Notes: generated by a model not told the origin, from the sequence alone. Shown: positions 28,481-38,229, counted from the stretch's first letter. The stretch: 64,000 nt of DNA from Marinobacter persicus (GCF_002934325.1 NZ_PTIV01000012.1:1-64000); one strand, 5' to 3'. Translations and numbers: made by a program.

Positions 28481-29119
28481 TTAGCGGATAAACGGGTTGA
28501 GCAGTCGGGTGAAAGTGCCGGTGAGCTTCACCGGAGCACTCAGAACCGACAGGGTGATGCAGTCTTCGTTGCCGACCGCCACAGGGCGGTGCTCGTCGTG
28601 CTCGTCGAGCGAGACAAAATCCCACTGGTTGAAGACCCCGTTCTGGTCACTGAACGCGCCCTGGAGGATCACCGTGGTCTCGTCGCCCTTGTGGGTATGG
28701 GCGGGCGCCTTGCCACCGGCAACCAGCTTCTGAAGCACCACCCGGTCATGCTGGTCCGGAAACTTGTCGGTGATGTCCAGCACACTCACATCCCCCAACT
28801 GGCGTTTCCAGGGCAGATCGTTGATGTCCTGGCCCAGCAATTTCTGCAGGGGGCTGACCTTTGGGGCTTCGGCCACCGGGCTGGTGTCTTCAGGCGCCTC
28901 GTCGATGCGTGCCATCAACTGCTCAAAGCTGGTATCGGATACCGAAACCTTGGGCTGCTGGTCCATCATGACCGCGCCCAGGCTGTCGAGGGTGTCCACC
29001 CGGCCACGGCACTCGGGGCATTGCTCCAGGTGCAGCCGGATGCACAGCGCCCGCGGCTCGCTCAGGTTGCCTGCGCTGTATTCCATCAGGGTAAGGCTGT
29101 CAGGATGATGCCGGGTCAT
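28481..29119 (-). CDS. chrR: ChrR-type zinc anti-sigma factor with cupin domain
   Basis: 212 residues. The N-terminal zinc anti-sigma domain has H5, H30, C34 and C37 (HLEQCPEC), the same spacing as the H6/H31/C35/C38 set I recall in Rhodobacter ChrR. The C-terminal half (about 100-205) is a cupin with APAHTHKGDE and DEHRPVAV. In Rhodobacter ChrR holds the ECF sigma factor RpoE inactive until singlet oxygen or organic peroxides appear. The start overlaps the sigma gene stop by 4 bp (ATGA), so both are made together. Confidence 0.9.
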   Translation of the reverse strand: MTRHHPDSLTLMEYSAGNLSEPRALCIRLHLEQCPECRGRVDTLDSLGAVMMDQQPKVSVSDTSFEQLMARIDEAPEDTSPVAEAPKVSPLQKLLGQDINDLPWKRQLGDVSVLDITDKFPDQHDRVVLQKLVAGGKAPAHTHKGDETTVILQGAFSDQNGVFNQWDFVSLDEHDEHRPVAVGNEDCITLSVLSAPVKLTGTFTRLLNPFIR

Positions 29120-29772
29120 ACGTTCTGGTCCTGCAAGATCACTTTCAGTTTGTTCAGTGCCAGGCGCACCCGGCTTTTCACGGTGCCGAGTGGAATGCCC
29201 AGCTCGTCGGCCACCATCTGGTGGGATTTATGTTCCATGTACACTTTTGCGATGACGGTAATCTGTTCTTCGGGCAGCTGGCCCAGGGACTCCCGGATAC
29301 GGCGCTCAGACATCAGCCGGTGCAGTGAGGTGACCGGTTCGTCTTCATTTTCGCCGGGAATCTGCCACAGATCCTCGGTTTCCACGGCCATCTCGGCGTT
29401 CCTGCGCTGCAGCTTGCGCAGCATGTCGATGCGCTGGTTCCGGGCGATGGTGAATATCCAGGTGGAGGCCGCAGCCTTGCGCCAGTCATACAGGCAGGAG
29501 CGCCGCCAGATGGAGATGAACACCTCCTGAACCAGCTCCTCCGCGTGATTGGCGATGCCGTTGGAGATCGCGTAATACTTGATCTGCGGGGCAAAATGCT
29601 CGAACAGGGCCTGGTAGGCGGCCCGGTCCTGATGCTTGCCAACTTTCTCCAGCAGCACACCCCAAGGGTCTTTACGGCCCTCGGCTTTGGCTGGTTTCTG
29701 ATCCAGTGTGGTCACCGGACGCTCCTTGACGGTCGCGTGTGTTGAGCGCTTTATAGCAATCATTTTATTCAC
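29116..29772 (-). CDS. ECF sigma factor (RpoE/ECF11-like), partner of ChrR
   Basis: 218 residues. Region 2 spans about 55-125 (LFEHFAPQIKYYAIS, EELVQEVFISIWRR, TWIFTIARNQRIDMLR) and region 4 about 155-212 (EEQITVIAKVYMEHKSHQMVADELGIPLGTVKSRVRLALNKL). The first ~35 residues are a polar extension. Paired with chrR it forms the singlet-oxygen switch known from Rhodobacter and many marine gammaproteobacteria; targets usually include photolyase and lipid-repair genes, none of which are adjacent here. A candidate self-promoter lies at 29799-29826. Confidence 0.92.
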   Translation of the reverse strand: MNKMIAIKRSTHATVKERPVTTLDQKPAKAEGRKDPWGVLLEKVGKHQDRAAYQALFEHFAPQIKYYAISNGIANHAEELVQEVFISIWRRSCLYDWRKAAASTWIFTIARNQRIDMLRKLQRRNAEMAVETEDLWQIPGENEDEPVTSLHRLMSERRIRESLGQLPEEQITVIAKVYMEHKSHQMVADELGIPLGTVKSRVRLALNKLKVILQDQNV

Positions 29773-29798
29773 TCATCGCAGATTTGTCAGTGCAGGGA

Positions 29799-29826
29799 TT
29801 TACGCCCTGTTGCAATAAGTGGATTG
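29799..29826 (-). promoter_or_regulatory. Candidate ECF-type autoregulatory promoter
   Basis: On the minus strand CAATCC is followed after 16 bp by CGTAAA, about 27 bp before the sigma gene start. ECF11 promoters are known to resemble TGATCC plus a CGTA-type -10, so this is a partial match (ATCC and CGTA kept). Suggestive only. Confidence 0.3.
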
Positions 29827-29837
29827 CTCTTGCGTAC

Positions 29838-29880
29838 GAAAAAAATAATCGAGCGGTGAGGAATTGCCTCACTGCTCGAG
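29838..29880 (-). terminator. Intrinsic terminator overlapping the speA stop codon
   Basis: On the minus strand CGAGC-A-GTGAGG pairs with CCTCAC-C-GCTCG around a CAATT loop (29878-29850, one mismatch), followed by ATTATTTTTTT. The 5' arm contains the last speA codons and its TGA. It separates speA from the sigma/chrR genes. Confidence 0.85.
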
Positions 29881-31779
29881 ATAGGTGTAGCCATCCAGGC
29901 CCTCGGCCAACTCGGCCAACAGGGTCTGGCTCAGTGCCGTGGGAAGCTCGCTGTGGGCAAACTTTTCCCGGTAGGCGGTGAGCAGAGTTGCCGGTTCGAA
30001 ATTCACATAGCGCAGGACCCGGGCCACGGTATCACCTTCCACGGTTTCGGTGACGGCGTAGTGGCCGTCCTTGTTCAGGCGCACGTCCACGGAATGGGTG
30101 TCACCAAACAGGTTGTGCATGTCTCCCAGGATTTCCTGATAGGCGCCGGTCATGAAAAAGCCCATGAGCAGTGGGTCGTCTGCCCGTTCCTCGGGCAGGG
30201 GTAGCGTGGTTTCGATGCCCTGGCCATCCACGTACTGGTCGATCCGGCCGTCGGAATCGCAGGTGATGTCCTGGATGACCACTCGCCGGTTCAGCGGGCG
30301 GGTCAGGCCATTAATCGGCATCACCGGGAAAATCTGGTCAATGCCCCAGACATCGGGCAGGGACTGGAACAGAGAGAAATTGACGAACAGCTTTTCGGCC
30401 AGCTTTTCATTCAGCTCATCGAGGATTTCCCGATGCACGCGGTTGGCGGTATCCAGTTCGCTGTGCAGCAGACGACAGCCCACGGTGTACAGGTTTTCCG
30501 CCTGAGCCCGGTGGGCCAGTGATAGCAGACCGTGAGCAAACTGGGCATGGACATCGGCCATGGCGTGCAGAATGTCATGGTAGATCTCCGCCAGCGAGCG
30601 GGAGGAGTGCTCGTCGCGCAGGCTTTGCAGGTCGCGCCAGAGATCGTGCAGCGGTGCGGGAGCATCCGGGGATGGCTGTTTCGATGGCCGTTGATCGGGC
30701 TTTTCCTGGTCGATCACGTTGGTGACCAGCACCGAATGGTGGGCCGTCAGGGCGCGGCCGGATTCGCTGATCAGGTCCGGGTGGGGAATGCCCTGGCGGT
30801 CGCATTCAGCCTGCAGCACGTGCACCACGTTATAGGCGTACTCGGCCACGCTGTAGTTCATCGAACAGCTGCTGCGCGAGCGGGTACCCTCGTAATCCAC
30901 GCCCAGGCCACCGCCAATATCCACGGTGCCAATCGGGGCGCCGAGTTGACGCAGTTCGGTGTAGAACCGGGCGCATTCCCGCAGGCCGGTCTGGATGTCC
31001 CGGATGTTGGCAATCTGCGAGCCCAGGTGAAAATGCAGCAGTTGCAGGGCATCCAGCGCGTTATGGCGGCGCAGGGTTTCGACCACATCCAGCACCTGGC
31101 TGGCGGACAGGCCGAACTTGGATTTCTCGCCCCCGGTATTCTGCCAGTTGCCCTTGCCGATGGTGGCCAGGCGGGCGCGCACACCAATCAACGGGGCCAC
31201 ACCGAGTTTGTCCGCCTCCTCCAGGATGACGGGCAACTCGGACTGCTTTTCCACCACAATGAACACGCGGTAGCCCAGCTTCCGGCCAATCAGTGCCAGA
31301 CGGATGTATTCCCGGTCCTTGTAGCCGTTGCACACGATGGTGGAGCCGGCTTTGCCGGTCAGTGCCAGCACGGCCATGAGTTCCGGCTTGCTGCCCGCTT
31401 CCAGGCCGACCTGACCGGCGGAGGCGGCTGGTTCGGCCGCCAGCAGTTCTTCCACCACGCGGCGCTGCTGGTTGACCTTGATGGGATAGACGGCGGTGTA
31501 CTTGCCCTGGTATCCCTGCTCGGCGGTCACCTTGTTGAAGGCGTTGCACAGGCGATTGACCCGGTCATGCAGGATGTCGGTGAAGCGAATCAGTACCGGC
31601 AAAGCCACGCCCTGTTCGGTCAGTGTCCGGGTCAGGGCCGGCAGATTGATGTGGGCGTCCGTTTGGCCCCGGTCCGGTCGGATTTCCACCTCGCCGCTGG
31701 CGTTGACAGAGATATAACCGTCGCTCCAGTGGGCAATGTTGTAGACCTTGTGGGCAGGCTGGGCTGCGGAGTGGGGCAT
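29869..31779 (-). CDS. speA: Biosynthetic arginine decarboxylase
   Basis: PLP enzyme of 636 residues turning arginine into agmatine, the first step of the agmatine route to putrescine. The PLP lysine is K101 in AVYPIKVNQQR; HFHLGSQ and the GLGVDYEGTRS loop follow, and the C-terminal region carries the biosynthetic-ADC insertions. Length equals the Pseudomonas enzyme (about 636). ATG 31779 is preceded by CAGGAT; an ATG at 31797 is less well placed. Divergent from speE, with which it shares a palindromic promoter region. Confidence 0.95.
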   Translation of the reverse strand: MPHSAAQPAHKVYNIAHWSDGYISVNASGEVEIRPDRGQTDAHINLPALTRTLTEQGVALPVLIRFTDILHDRVNRLCNAFNKVTAEQGYQGKYTAVYPIKVNQQRRVVEELLAAEPAASAGQVGLEAGSKPELMAVLALTGKAGSTIVCNGYKDREYIRLALIGRKLGYRVFIVVEKQSELPVILEEADKLGVAPLIGVRARLATIGKGNWQNTGGEKSKFGLSASQVLDVVETLRRHNALDALQLLHFHLGSQIANIRDIQTGLRECARFYTELRQLGAPIGTVDIGGGLGVDYEGTRSRSSCSMNYSVAEYAYNVVHVLQAECDRQGIPHPDLISESGRALTAHHSVLVTNVIDQEKPDQRPSKQPSPDAPAPLHDLWRDLQSLRDEHSSRSLAEIYHDILHAMADVHAQFAHGLLSLAHRAQAENLYTVGCRLLHSELDTANRVHREILDELNEKLAEKLFVNFSLFQSLPDVWGIDQIFPVMPINGLTRPLNRRVVIQDITCDSDGRIDQYVDGQGIETTLPLPEERADDPLLMGFFMTGAYQEILGDMHNLFGDTHSVDVRLNKDGHYAVTETVEGDTVARVLRYVNFEPATLLTAYREKFAHSELPTALSQTLLAELAEGLDGYTYLEQ

Positions 31780-31826
31780 GGTTGCTATCCTGTTCATTGG
31801 AAACCGGGCGCGCGGTGTTTGGCTGC

Positions 31827-31856
31827 ATTGTAGGAGCTGGCCGCTGGCCCTACAAT
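31827..31856. promoter_or_regulatory. Palindromic divergent promoter pair for speA and speE
   Basis: ATTGTAGG (31827-31834) and CCTACAAT (31849-31856) are perfect inverted repeats. Read on the plus strand this gives TTGTAG, 17 bp, TACAAT; on the minus strand exactly the same. Each -35 therefore overlaps the other gene's -10. Predicted starts lie near 31863 (speE) and 31820 (speA). The -35 is weak by consensus, so an activator or repressor may bind the same palindrome. Confidence 0.5.
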
Positions 31857-31911
31857 ACGCCGCCCGCAAACGGCCGGGCCCGGCGGTAATCGCACACACT
31901 GAGAGGCAGAC

Positions 31912-32793
31912 ATGACAGCATTGAACGACGGTTGGTTTACCGAGGTTTTCCAGGATCAGGGCACCGCATTTTCCCTGCAGGTCAAGCGTAAGCTCCATGA
32001 GGAGCAAACGCCGTTTCAGAAGCTCGAAATTTATGAAACCGAAACCTTCGGCAACCTGATGGTGCTTGATGGTTGTGTGATGCTGACCTCCCGCGACAAT
32101 TTTCTCTACCACGAGATGATGACGCATCCGGCCTTGTTTACCCACAAGAACCCGAAAAAGGTGGTGATTATCGGCGGGGGCGATTGCGGCACCCTGAAAG
32201 AGGTGTTGAAGCACCCGGGCGTGGAAGAAGCCTGGCAGGTGGAAATCGATGAGCGGGTAACCCGGATGTCCGAGAAGTACTTCCCGGAACTGTGCGAAAG
32301 CAACGATGACCCCCGCGCCAATTTCTTCTTTGGTGACGGTATCCAGTGGATGCGGGATGTTGAGCCGGGCAGCGTGGATGTGGTGATCGTCGACAGTACC
32401 GACCCGGTGGGCCCGGCGGAAGGGCTTTTTGCGCTCGATTTTTACCGGGACGCCATGGCGGCGTTGGGTGAGGGCGGCATCATCGTCCAGCAGAGTGAGT
32501 CGCCCTTGCTGCACACCGACACCATTATCAAGGACATTCATGGTGACATGCGCCAGGCAGGCCTGGACCATGTACAGACTCTGGCATTCCCGCAGCCGGT
32601 CTACCCCACCGGGTGGTGGAGCTGCACCATGGGCAGCAAGGAAAACCCACTGAAGTATTTCCGGGAAGAGGATGCCGTCAATCGTCCCTTCGTGACCCGC
32701 TATTACAACCGGGGCGTTCATCAGGGCGCGTTGGCCATGCCCCAGTTCATGGTGGATGCACTGGAAGATGAGGTGCGCCCGGAAGAGGGCTGA
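31912..32793 (+). CDS. speE: Spermidine synthase
   Basis: 293-residue aminopropyltransferase that makes spermidine from putrescine and decarboxylated SAM. The motif IIGGGDCGTLKEVLKH binds the nucleotide; VDSTDPVGPAEGLF holds the catalytic Asp. FGNLMVLDGCVMLT and YHEMMTHP are conserved. ATG follows GAGAGGCAG. Divergent from speA, so both polyamine genes can be switched together. Confidence 0.96.
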   Translation: MTALNDGWFTEVFQDQGTAFSLQVKRKLHEEQTPFQKLEIYETETFGNLMVLDGCVMLTSRDNFLYHEMMTHPALFTHKNPKKVVIIGGGDCGTLKEVLKHPGVEEAWQVEIDERVTRMSEKYFPELCESNDDPRANFFFGDGIQWMRDVEPGSVDVVIVDSTDPVGPAEGLFALDFYRDAMAALGEGGIIVQQSESPLLHTDTIIKDIHGDMRQAGLDHVQTLAFPQPVYPTGWWSCTMGSKENPLKYFREEDAVNRPFVTRYYNRGVHQGALAMPQFMVDALEDEVRPEEG

Positions 32794-32842
32794 TCATTGA
32801 TTTGAGTCCGTTTCCGAGGCAGGCCAGTTTCGGGCTTGCATA

Positions 32843-32880
32843 AAAAAGGGGTGCCGATATCGGCACCCCTTTTTGTTTGT
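32843..32880. terminator. Bidirectional intrinsic terminator between speE and amtB
   Basis: Perfect 32-bp palindrome (32843-32874): five A, GGGGTGCC, centre GATATC, mirrored arm and five T, with T-rich sequence after it on the plus strand and A/T on the other side. It serves both convergent genes. Confidence 0.93.
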
Positions 32881-32895
32881 CTGTTTGCCAGCGAT

Positions 32896-34164
32896 TTACT
32901 TGCTGGAAACAAACTCCGGATAGGCTTCCATACCACACTCGGACAGGTCGACGCCTTCGTACTCGTCTTCTTCGGAAACCCGAATGCCCATCACGGCTTT
33001 CAGGATTGCCCAGACGATCAGGCTGGCCACGAATACCCAGATGAAGATGGTCAGGGCGCCGATGATCTGGCCGCTGAAGGTCGCGCCCGGGTTGGTAACC
33101 GGTACCAGCAGCAGACCCAGCAGGCCACACACGCCGTGCGCGGAGATGGCACCGACCGGATCGTCAATGCGCAGCTTGTCCAGAGTCACGATGCTCAGTA
33201 CCACCAGCAGACCACCCAGGGCACCCCACAGAGTCGCTGTCAGAGCGCTCGGAGTGGAAGGCTCGGCCGTGATCACAACCAGACCGGCGATGGCGCCGTT
33301 CAGCAGCATGGTCAGGTCGGCCTTGCCAAACATGGCGCGAGCGGTAATCAGGGCCGCAACGGCACCACCAGCAGCGGCAGCGTTGGTGTTCAGGAATACC
33401 ATGGCCACGGAGTTGGCGCTGGCGATGTCGCCCAGTTTCAGAACGGAACCGCCGTTGAAGCCGAACCAGCCCATCCACAGGATGAAGGTACCCAGAGCCG
33501 CCAGCGGCAGGTTGGCACCCGGGAAGGCGCGGATTTCGCCATTCGGGCCGTACTTGCCCTTACGCGGACCAAGCAGCAGCACACCAGCCAGGGCGGCAGC
33601 AGCGCCAGCCATGTGCACGATGCCGGAACCGGCGAAGTCACTGAAGCCCAGGTCGCCCAGGTTGAACATGCCGAACACGTCAGCACCGCCCCAGGTCCAG
33701 GCGCCTTCCAGCGGGTAGATAAAGCCGGTCATGAACACGGCGAAGATCAGGAAAGACCACAGCTTCATACGCTCAGCCACGGCACCGGATACGATGGACA
33801 TAGCGGTAGCGACGAAGACCACCTGGAAGAAGAAGTCGGAAGCGGCAGAGTAGATGGAACCACCCTCGAAGCCACCGTCACGGGCGGCGAAATCACCCAG
33901 AATGCTTTCGACATTGATGCCGGCGATGCCGGAGAGGAAGTAGCTGCCGCCGTACATGATGGCGTAACCGCACACCAGGTACATGATGCAGGAAATGGCA
34001 AACAGGGCCACGTTCTTGGTCAGGATTTCAGTGGTGTTCTTGGCGCGCACCAGACCGGATTCCAGCATGGCAAAGCCTGCTGCCATCCACATAACCAATG
34101 CACCGCACACCAGGAAATAAAACGTATCTATAGCGTACTGCAGGTGAAAAAGATTACTTTCCAT
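32896..34164 (-). CDS. amtB: Ammonium transporter AmtB
   Basis: 422-residue inner-membrane ammonium channel with about eleven helices. LVMWMAAGFAMLESGLVRAKN, GGADVFGMFNLGDLGFSDFAGSGIVHMAGA and GWFGFNGGS are family hallmarks, including the pore-lining His region. ATG 34164 is preceded by GGAGGG at good spacing; the frame is open six codons further. It follows glnK (70-bp gap), the standard pair in which uridylylated GlnK controls the channel. Confidence 0.96.
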   Translation of the reverse strand: MESNLFHLQYAIDTFYFLVCGALVMWMAAGFAMLESGLVRAKNTTEILTKNVALFAISCIMYLVCGYAIMYGGSYFLSGIAGINVESILGDFAARDGGFEGGSIYSAASDFFFQVVFVATAMSIVSGAVAERMKLWSFLIFAVFMTGFIYPLEGAWTWGGADVFGMFNLGDLGFSDFAGSGIVHMAGAAAALAGVLLLGPRKGKYGPNGEIRAFPGANLPLAALGTFILWMGWFGFNGGSVLKLGDIASANSVAMVFLNTNAAAAGGAVAALITARAMFGKADLTMLLNGAIAGLVVITAEPSTPSALTATLWGALGGLLVVLSIVTLDKLRIDDPVGAISAHGVCGLLGLLLVPVTNPGATFSGQIIGALTIFIWVFVASLIVWAILKAVMGIRVSEEDEYEGVDLSECGMEAYPEFVSSK

Positions 34165-34234
34165 GGGAAGCCCTCCGCACAAGGCTTGTCAAATCAGAAA
34201 TTTTTGCGTTGGCTGAGATTTATTATGTCTGTTA

Positions 34235-34700
<466 letters not shown>

Positions 34701-34764
34701 CGCAAAAAAGTTCTTTTAATACAGTTGCTTGACCTAAAGCGGTTCTATTTTAGCGCAGTTGCGC

Positions 34765-34781
34765 GCACCAATGTGGGGCGC
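34765..34781. promoter_or_regulatory. Weak NtrC-like enhancer site
   Basis: GCACCA-ATGTG-GGGCGC fits the left half of the NtrC site GCACCA-N5-TGGTGC fully and four of six bases of the right half, about 70 bp upstream of the RpoN box. The rest of the 387-bp gap 34574-34960 holds no gene; a lone TTGACA at 34846-34851 points toward ubiK but lacks a well-spaced -10. Confidence 0.35.
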
Positions 34782-34960
34782 GGTGTCAACCGCTGGCTTA
34801 AAATAGAGCAGCCCGCGCGGTCCCGAGCTACTGCAAAGCTATGTGTTGACAGTATGGCACCGGCACCGCTGTGATACACTGTAAAAACATGATGTTGTCA
34901 GCTTCAATCTGTGGCCGGCAACGAACGCATACCGACAGAAACCCGCAATAGAGGTGTCTC

Positions 34961-35215
34961 ATGAAAGGGCCGCAGGATATTTTTGCCCAGCTACAGGGCC
35001 AGTTCGGACAGTTTGTCCCTGACATGGCCCGGGCTGCCCGGGACGATGTGGAAACCCAGGTCCGTGCCAGTGTGATGGCGGTGATGTCCCGTCTGGAACT
35101 GGTCACCCGGGAGGAATTCGATGCCCAGCAGGCCGTTCTGGAAAAGACCCGTGAGAAAGTCGATCTGCTGGAAAAACGGGTAGCCGAGCTGGAAAGCCGC
35201 ACCTCCTCATCCTGA
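34961..35215 (+). CDS. ubiK: Ubiquinone biosynthesis accessory factor UbiK
   Basis: 84-residue protein (YqiC/BMFP family). The N-terminal half (DIFAQLQGQFGQFVPDMARAARDDVE) is amphipathic and membrane-binding; the C-terminal half (FDAQQAVLEKTREKVDLLEKRVAELE) is a trimeric coiled coil. UbiK assists the UbiJ-containing complex in aerobic coenzyme Q synthesis. Good ribosome site GAGGTG. It stands between glnK and comM, as in Pseudomonas. Confidence 0.93.
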   Translation: MKGPQDIFAQLQGQFGQFVPDMARAARDDVETQVRASVMAVMSRLELVTREEFDAQQAVLEKTREKVDLLEKRVAELESRTSSS

Positions 35216-35289
35216 TCGTCAACGCACGTTGAAGGCCGGGCAAAGGAATGGTGCCCGGCGCTATCTGCTCATCACCACGGAAGGTTGTC

Positions 35290-36822
35290 ATGCTTGCCAT
35301 TGTTCACTCCCGCGCCAGCGTCGGGGTCAGTGCCCCTGCGGTCACCATTGAAGTGCATCTGTCCGGCGGATTGCCGGCACTCTCTATTGTCGGCCTGCCG
35401 GAGACCGGCGTCCGTGAATCCAAGGACCGGGTCCGCAGTGCCCTGTTGAACGCCGGCTTTGATTTTCCCGCCCGTCGTATCACCATCAATATGGCGCCGG
35501 CCGACCTTCCCAAGGAGGGTGGGCGCTTCGACCTGCCTATCGCTCTCGGTATCCTCGCTGCTTCCGGACAGATCCCGGCGGAATCCCTGAATGATCTGGA
35601 ATGCATCGGTGAACTATCCCTGGATGGCGCCCTGCGCCCATTAAAAGGCGTGCTGCCGGCGGTATTGGCCGCCCGGGAGGCTGGTCGCTCATTGCTCCTG
35701 CCCCAGGACAATGCAGCCGAAGCGGCCCTGGCCAGCGACGGTGACGTGCTGGCGGCGACCCACCTGCTGACGGTTTGTGAACACTTGTCGGGGCGCGCAA
35801 AGTTGGTGCCTGTGCCCCGTGCTGAGGATGCCGCTCTGACGGCCTCTGGGTCTTCAGGCCCGGATCTCGCGGATGTGCGGGGCCAGCAGGTGCCGCGCCG
35901 GGCACTGGAAGTGGCGGCGGCCGGCGGACACAACCTGTTGTTTTTCGGCCCTCCAGGCACGGGCAAGAGTATGTTGGCGAGCCGGCTGCCCGGCATTCTG
36001 CCCACGCTGGCGGATGAGGCCGCAATGGAAGTGGCCAGCGTGCACTCGGTTGCGGGGCATGCGGTCGAGGCCGGTGCCTGGCGCCGACCGCCATTCCGGG
36101 CGCCACACCATACGGCCTCGGCGGTGGCGCTGGTGGGTGGTGGGAGTAGTCCCCGGCCCGGAGAAATTTCCCTGGCCCATCGTGGGGTGCTGTTCCTTGA
36201 TGAGCTGCCGGAGTTCGACCGCCGGGTACTGGAAGTGCTGCGCGAACCCATGGAAAGTGGGGAAATTGTGATCAGCCGGGCTGCCCGGCAGGTGACCTTT
36301 CCCGCCCGCTTCCAGGTGGTGGCTGCCATGAATCCCTGCCCTTGCGGTTATCACGGGCATCCGACCATCGAATGCCAGTGCACACCGACTCAGGTAATGC
36401 GCTACCGCGCCAAGATATCCGGCCCGTTGCTGGATCGATTCGATTTGCATGTGGAAGTGCCCGTACAGACGGGCGATGTCCTGCTGGCCAGTGGGGAGCA
36501 GGGTGAATCCAGTGTCTCGGTACACGAGCGGGTTATGGCGGCTCGTGCCGCCCAGGATGCCCGGGGCGTGCTGAACGCTGCCCTGTCCGGGAAGGCTTTG
36601 GATAGCGCCTGTGCACTGGATGCGGACAGCCAGCAGTTGCTGTCTTCGGCCATGGAGCGCCTGGGGTTGTCGGCCCGTGCGCTGCACCGGATCCTGCGTG
36701 TGGCACGCACGCTGGCGGACCTGGAAGGTCATGGTCACCTGCAGCGCCAGCACCTGATGGAGGCCCTGGGCTATCGCCAGCTGGATCGGCAGCAGGGCCA
36801 GAGCTCGGTGATTTCAGCCTGA
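35290..36822 (+). CDS. comM: YifB/ComM-family Mg-chelatase-like AAA+ ATPase
   Basis: 510 residues. An N-terminal Lon-like S5 domain (SIVGLPETGVRESKDRVRSAL) is followed by an AAA+ module with Walker A GPPGTGKS, Walker B GVLFLDELPEF and a CPCGYHGH...CQC zinc-like motif. ComM is a hexameric helicase that promotes branch migration during natural transformation. ATG 35290 follows GGAAGG; the frame is open 14 codons further but without a better site. Confidence 0.94.
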   Translation: MLAIVHSRASVGVSAPAVTIEVHLSGGLPALSIVGLPETGVRESKDRVRSALLNAGFDFPARRITINMAPADLPKEGGRFDLPIALGILAASGQIPAESLNDLECIGELSLDGALRPLKGVLPAVLAAREAGRSLLLPQDNAAEAALASDGDVLAATHLLTVCEHLSGRAKLVPVPRAEDAALTASGSSGPDLADVRGQQVPRRALEVAAAGGHNLLFFGPPGTGKSMLASRLPGILPTLADEAAMEVASVHSVAGHAVEAGAWRRPPFRAPHHTASAVALVGGGSSPRPGEISLAHRGVLFLDELPEFDRRVLEVLREPMESGEIVISRAARQVTFPARFQVVAAMNPCPCGYHGHPTIECQCTPTQVMRYRAKISGPLLDRFDLHVEVPVQTGDVLLASGEQGESSVSVHERVMAARAAQDARGVLNAALSGKALDSACALDADSQQLLSSAMERLGLSARALHRILRVARTLADLEGHGHLQRQHLMEALGYRQLDRQQGQSSVISA

Positions 36823-36896
36823 CCGGCGGGACTCTGTTAAACTGTCACCAAATTCCAGACAAGACCAACATCCGCTGTGGCAGTTGAGGATGACAG

Positions 36897-37622
36897 ATGA
36901 CCGATCAGACAGATAATCGAGAGTCTTCCGGAGAAAACCCGGTAACGACCCGCCGTGGTGTTCGCAGCTTTGTGTTGCGCCAGGGCCGCATGACCGAAGG
37001 CCAGAAAAAGGCCTATGACCGGCTGTGGCCGGAATACGGCTTGACCCGTGAGGACGGCATGATTGATCCGCGCCAGGTATTCGGGCGTGACAACATGTTG
37101 AACCTTGAAATCGGCTTTGGCATGGGCCGCTCTCTGGCGGACATGGCCGAGGCAGCGCCGGAGCAGGATTTCATCGGGGTGGAAGTGCACCTGCCGGGTG
37201 TCGGCGCCCTGCTCAAGGAAGTCGAGGAGCGCGGGCTCAAGAATGTGCGTGTGTACAGCATCGATGCCAACGATGTGATCGACCTTTGCCTGCCGGAAGC
37301 CTGCCTAGACCGGGTCATGGTGTTCTTCCCGGATCCCTGGCCGAAGAAAAAGCACCACAAGCGTCGTCTGGTGCAGCCGGAGTTCGTCCAGCGCATCCGC
37401 CACAAGTTGCGGGTTGGCGGTGTATTGCACTTGGCCACGGACTGGGAAAACTACGCCGAGCACATGCTGGAGGTGATGAACGAAGCCGAAGGTTTCGCCA
37501 ACACCCAGGAGCAGGGCGGTTATTCGCCTCGCCCCGAGGAGCGACCGATCACCAAGTTCGAGAAGCGGGGTGAGAACCTGGGTCACGGTGTCTGGGACCT
37601 GCTGTTCTACCGCACCAACTGA
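36897..37622 (+). CDS. trmB: tRNA (guanine-N7-)-methyltransferase
   Basis: 241 residues. Makes m7G46 in tRNA with [18 protein letters not shown] is the SAM-binding loop; [18 protein letters not shown] is the family signature for tRNA binding and catalysis. The first ~30 residues are a polar extension. Stands alone between comM and a convergent membrane-protein gene. Confidence 0.96.
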   Translation: MTDQTDNRESSGENPVTTRRGVRSFVLRQGRMTEGQKKAYDRLWPEYGLTREDGMIDPRQVFGRDNMLNLEIGFGMGRSLADMAEAAPEQDFIGVEVHLPGVGALLKEVEERGLKNVRVYSIDANDVIDLCLPEACLDRVMVFFPDPWPKKKHHKRRLVQPEFVQRIRHKLRVGGVLHLATDWENYAEHMLEVMNEAEGFANTQEQGGYSPRPEERPITKFEKRGENLGHGVWDLLFYRTN

Positions 37623-37677
37623 TTCGCCGGCAGGGCCACTCCAGGCCGAAAGACTGGGGTGGCGACCGCTGAACGTT

Positions 37678-38229
37678 TTACTGGCTGTGGCTGAGAGGGT
37701 GCCGCCGCGCCGCCCGGATCACCACCAACCCGGCTGCGCCCAGTACAAACCCGGTGTATTTGAGTAGCGCCAGGATCGCAGCGGTCAGGCTCAGGCCATC
37801 GGAGGGCGGGTTGAAGTTGTTCAGCAGCACGATGTTCTCAATGACATCGCTCAACCCGGCCACGACAAACAGGGTGCGTACGCCCCGGGCAATCATGCGC
37901 TCGCGAATGCCGGGCCGATCCCGGGTGAAATGCCGGGTCAACTGCAACAGGGCCGCCAGGTAGGTAACCACAAACAGGAAATCCAGCCACAGGGCCACTT
38001 TCGCCAGGGTGAGGGTGTCGCGAGGCCAGCTGAGGAGGATGGCGTGGGTCTGCTCGGCGCTGCCAGCCAACTGGAAGCTGATCAGGCCTTGAGGCGCTGC
38101 CGCGGTCTGCAAAGGCTGGTTGACGACCGCCATGGCGATCAACAGGGAGGCGGCCAGAACCATGGAGATCTTCATGGGCAGGCGCATGGGCAGGTTGGGC
38201 AGCCAGGTTGGTCGTGGATGGTCCTTCAC
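37678..38229 (-). CDS. Four-helix integral membrane protein of unknown function
   Basis: 183 residues with about four hydrophobic segments (near 20-40, 75-95, 115-135, 145-170). SWPRDTLTLAKVALWLDFLFVVTYLAALL and LFVVAGLSDVIENIVLLNNF stand out; a short cytoplasmic tail ends the protein. I do not recognise a named family. The start overlaps the end of hemW by 4 bp, so it is probably the last gene of the metX-metW-rdgB-hemW transcript. Confidence 0.75.
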   Translation of the reverse strand: MKDHPRPTWLPNLPMRLPMKISMVLAASLLIAMAVVNQPLQTAAAPQGLISFQLAGSAEQTHAILLSWPRDTLTLAKVALWLDFLFVVTYLAALLQLTRHFTRDRPGIRERMIARGVRTLFVVAGLSDVIENIVLLNNFNPPSDGLSLTAAILALLKYTGFVLGAAGLVVIRAARRHPLSHSQ

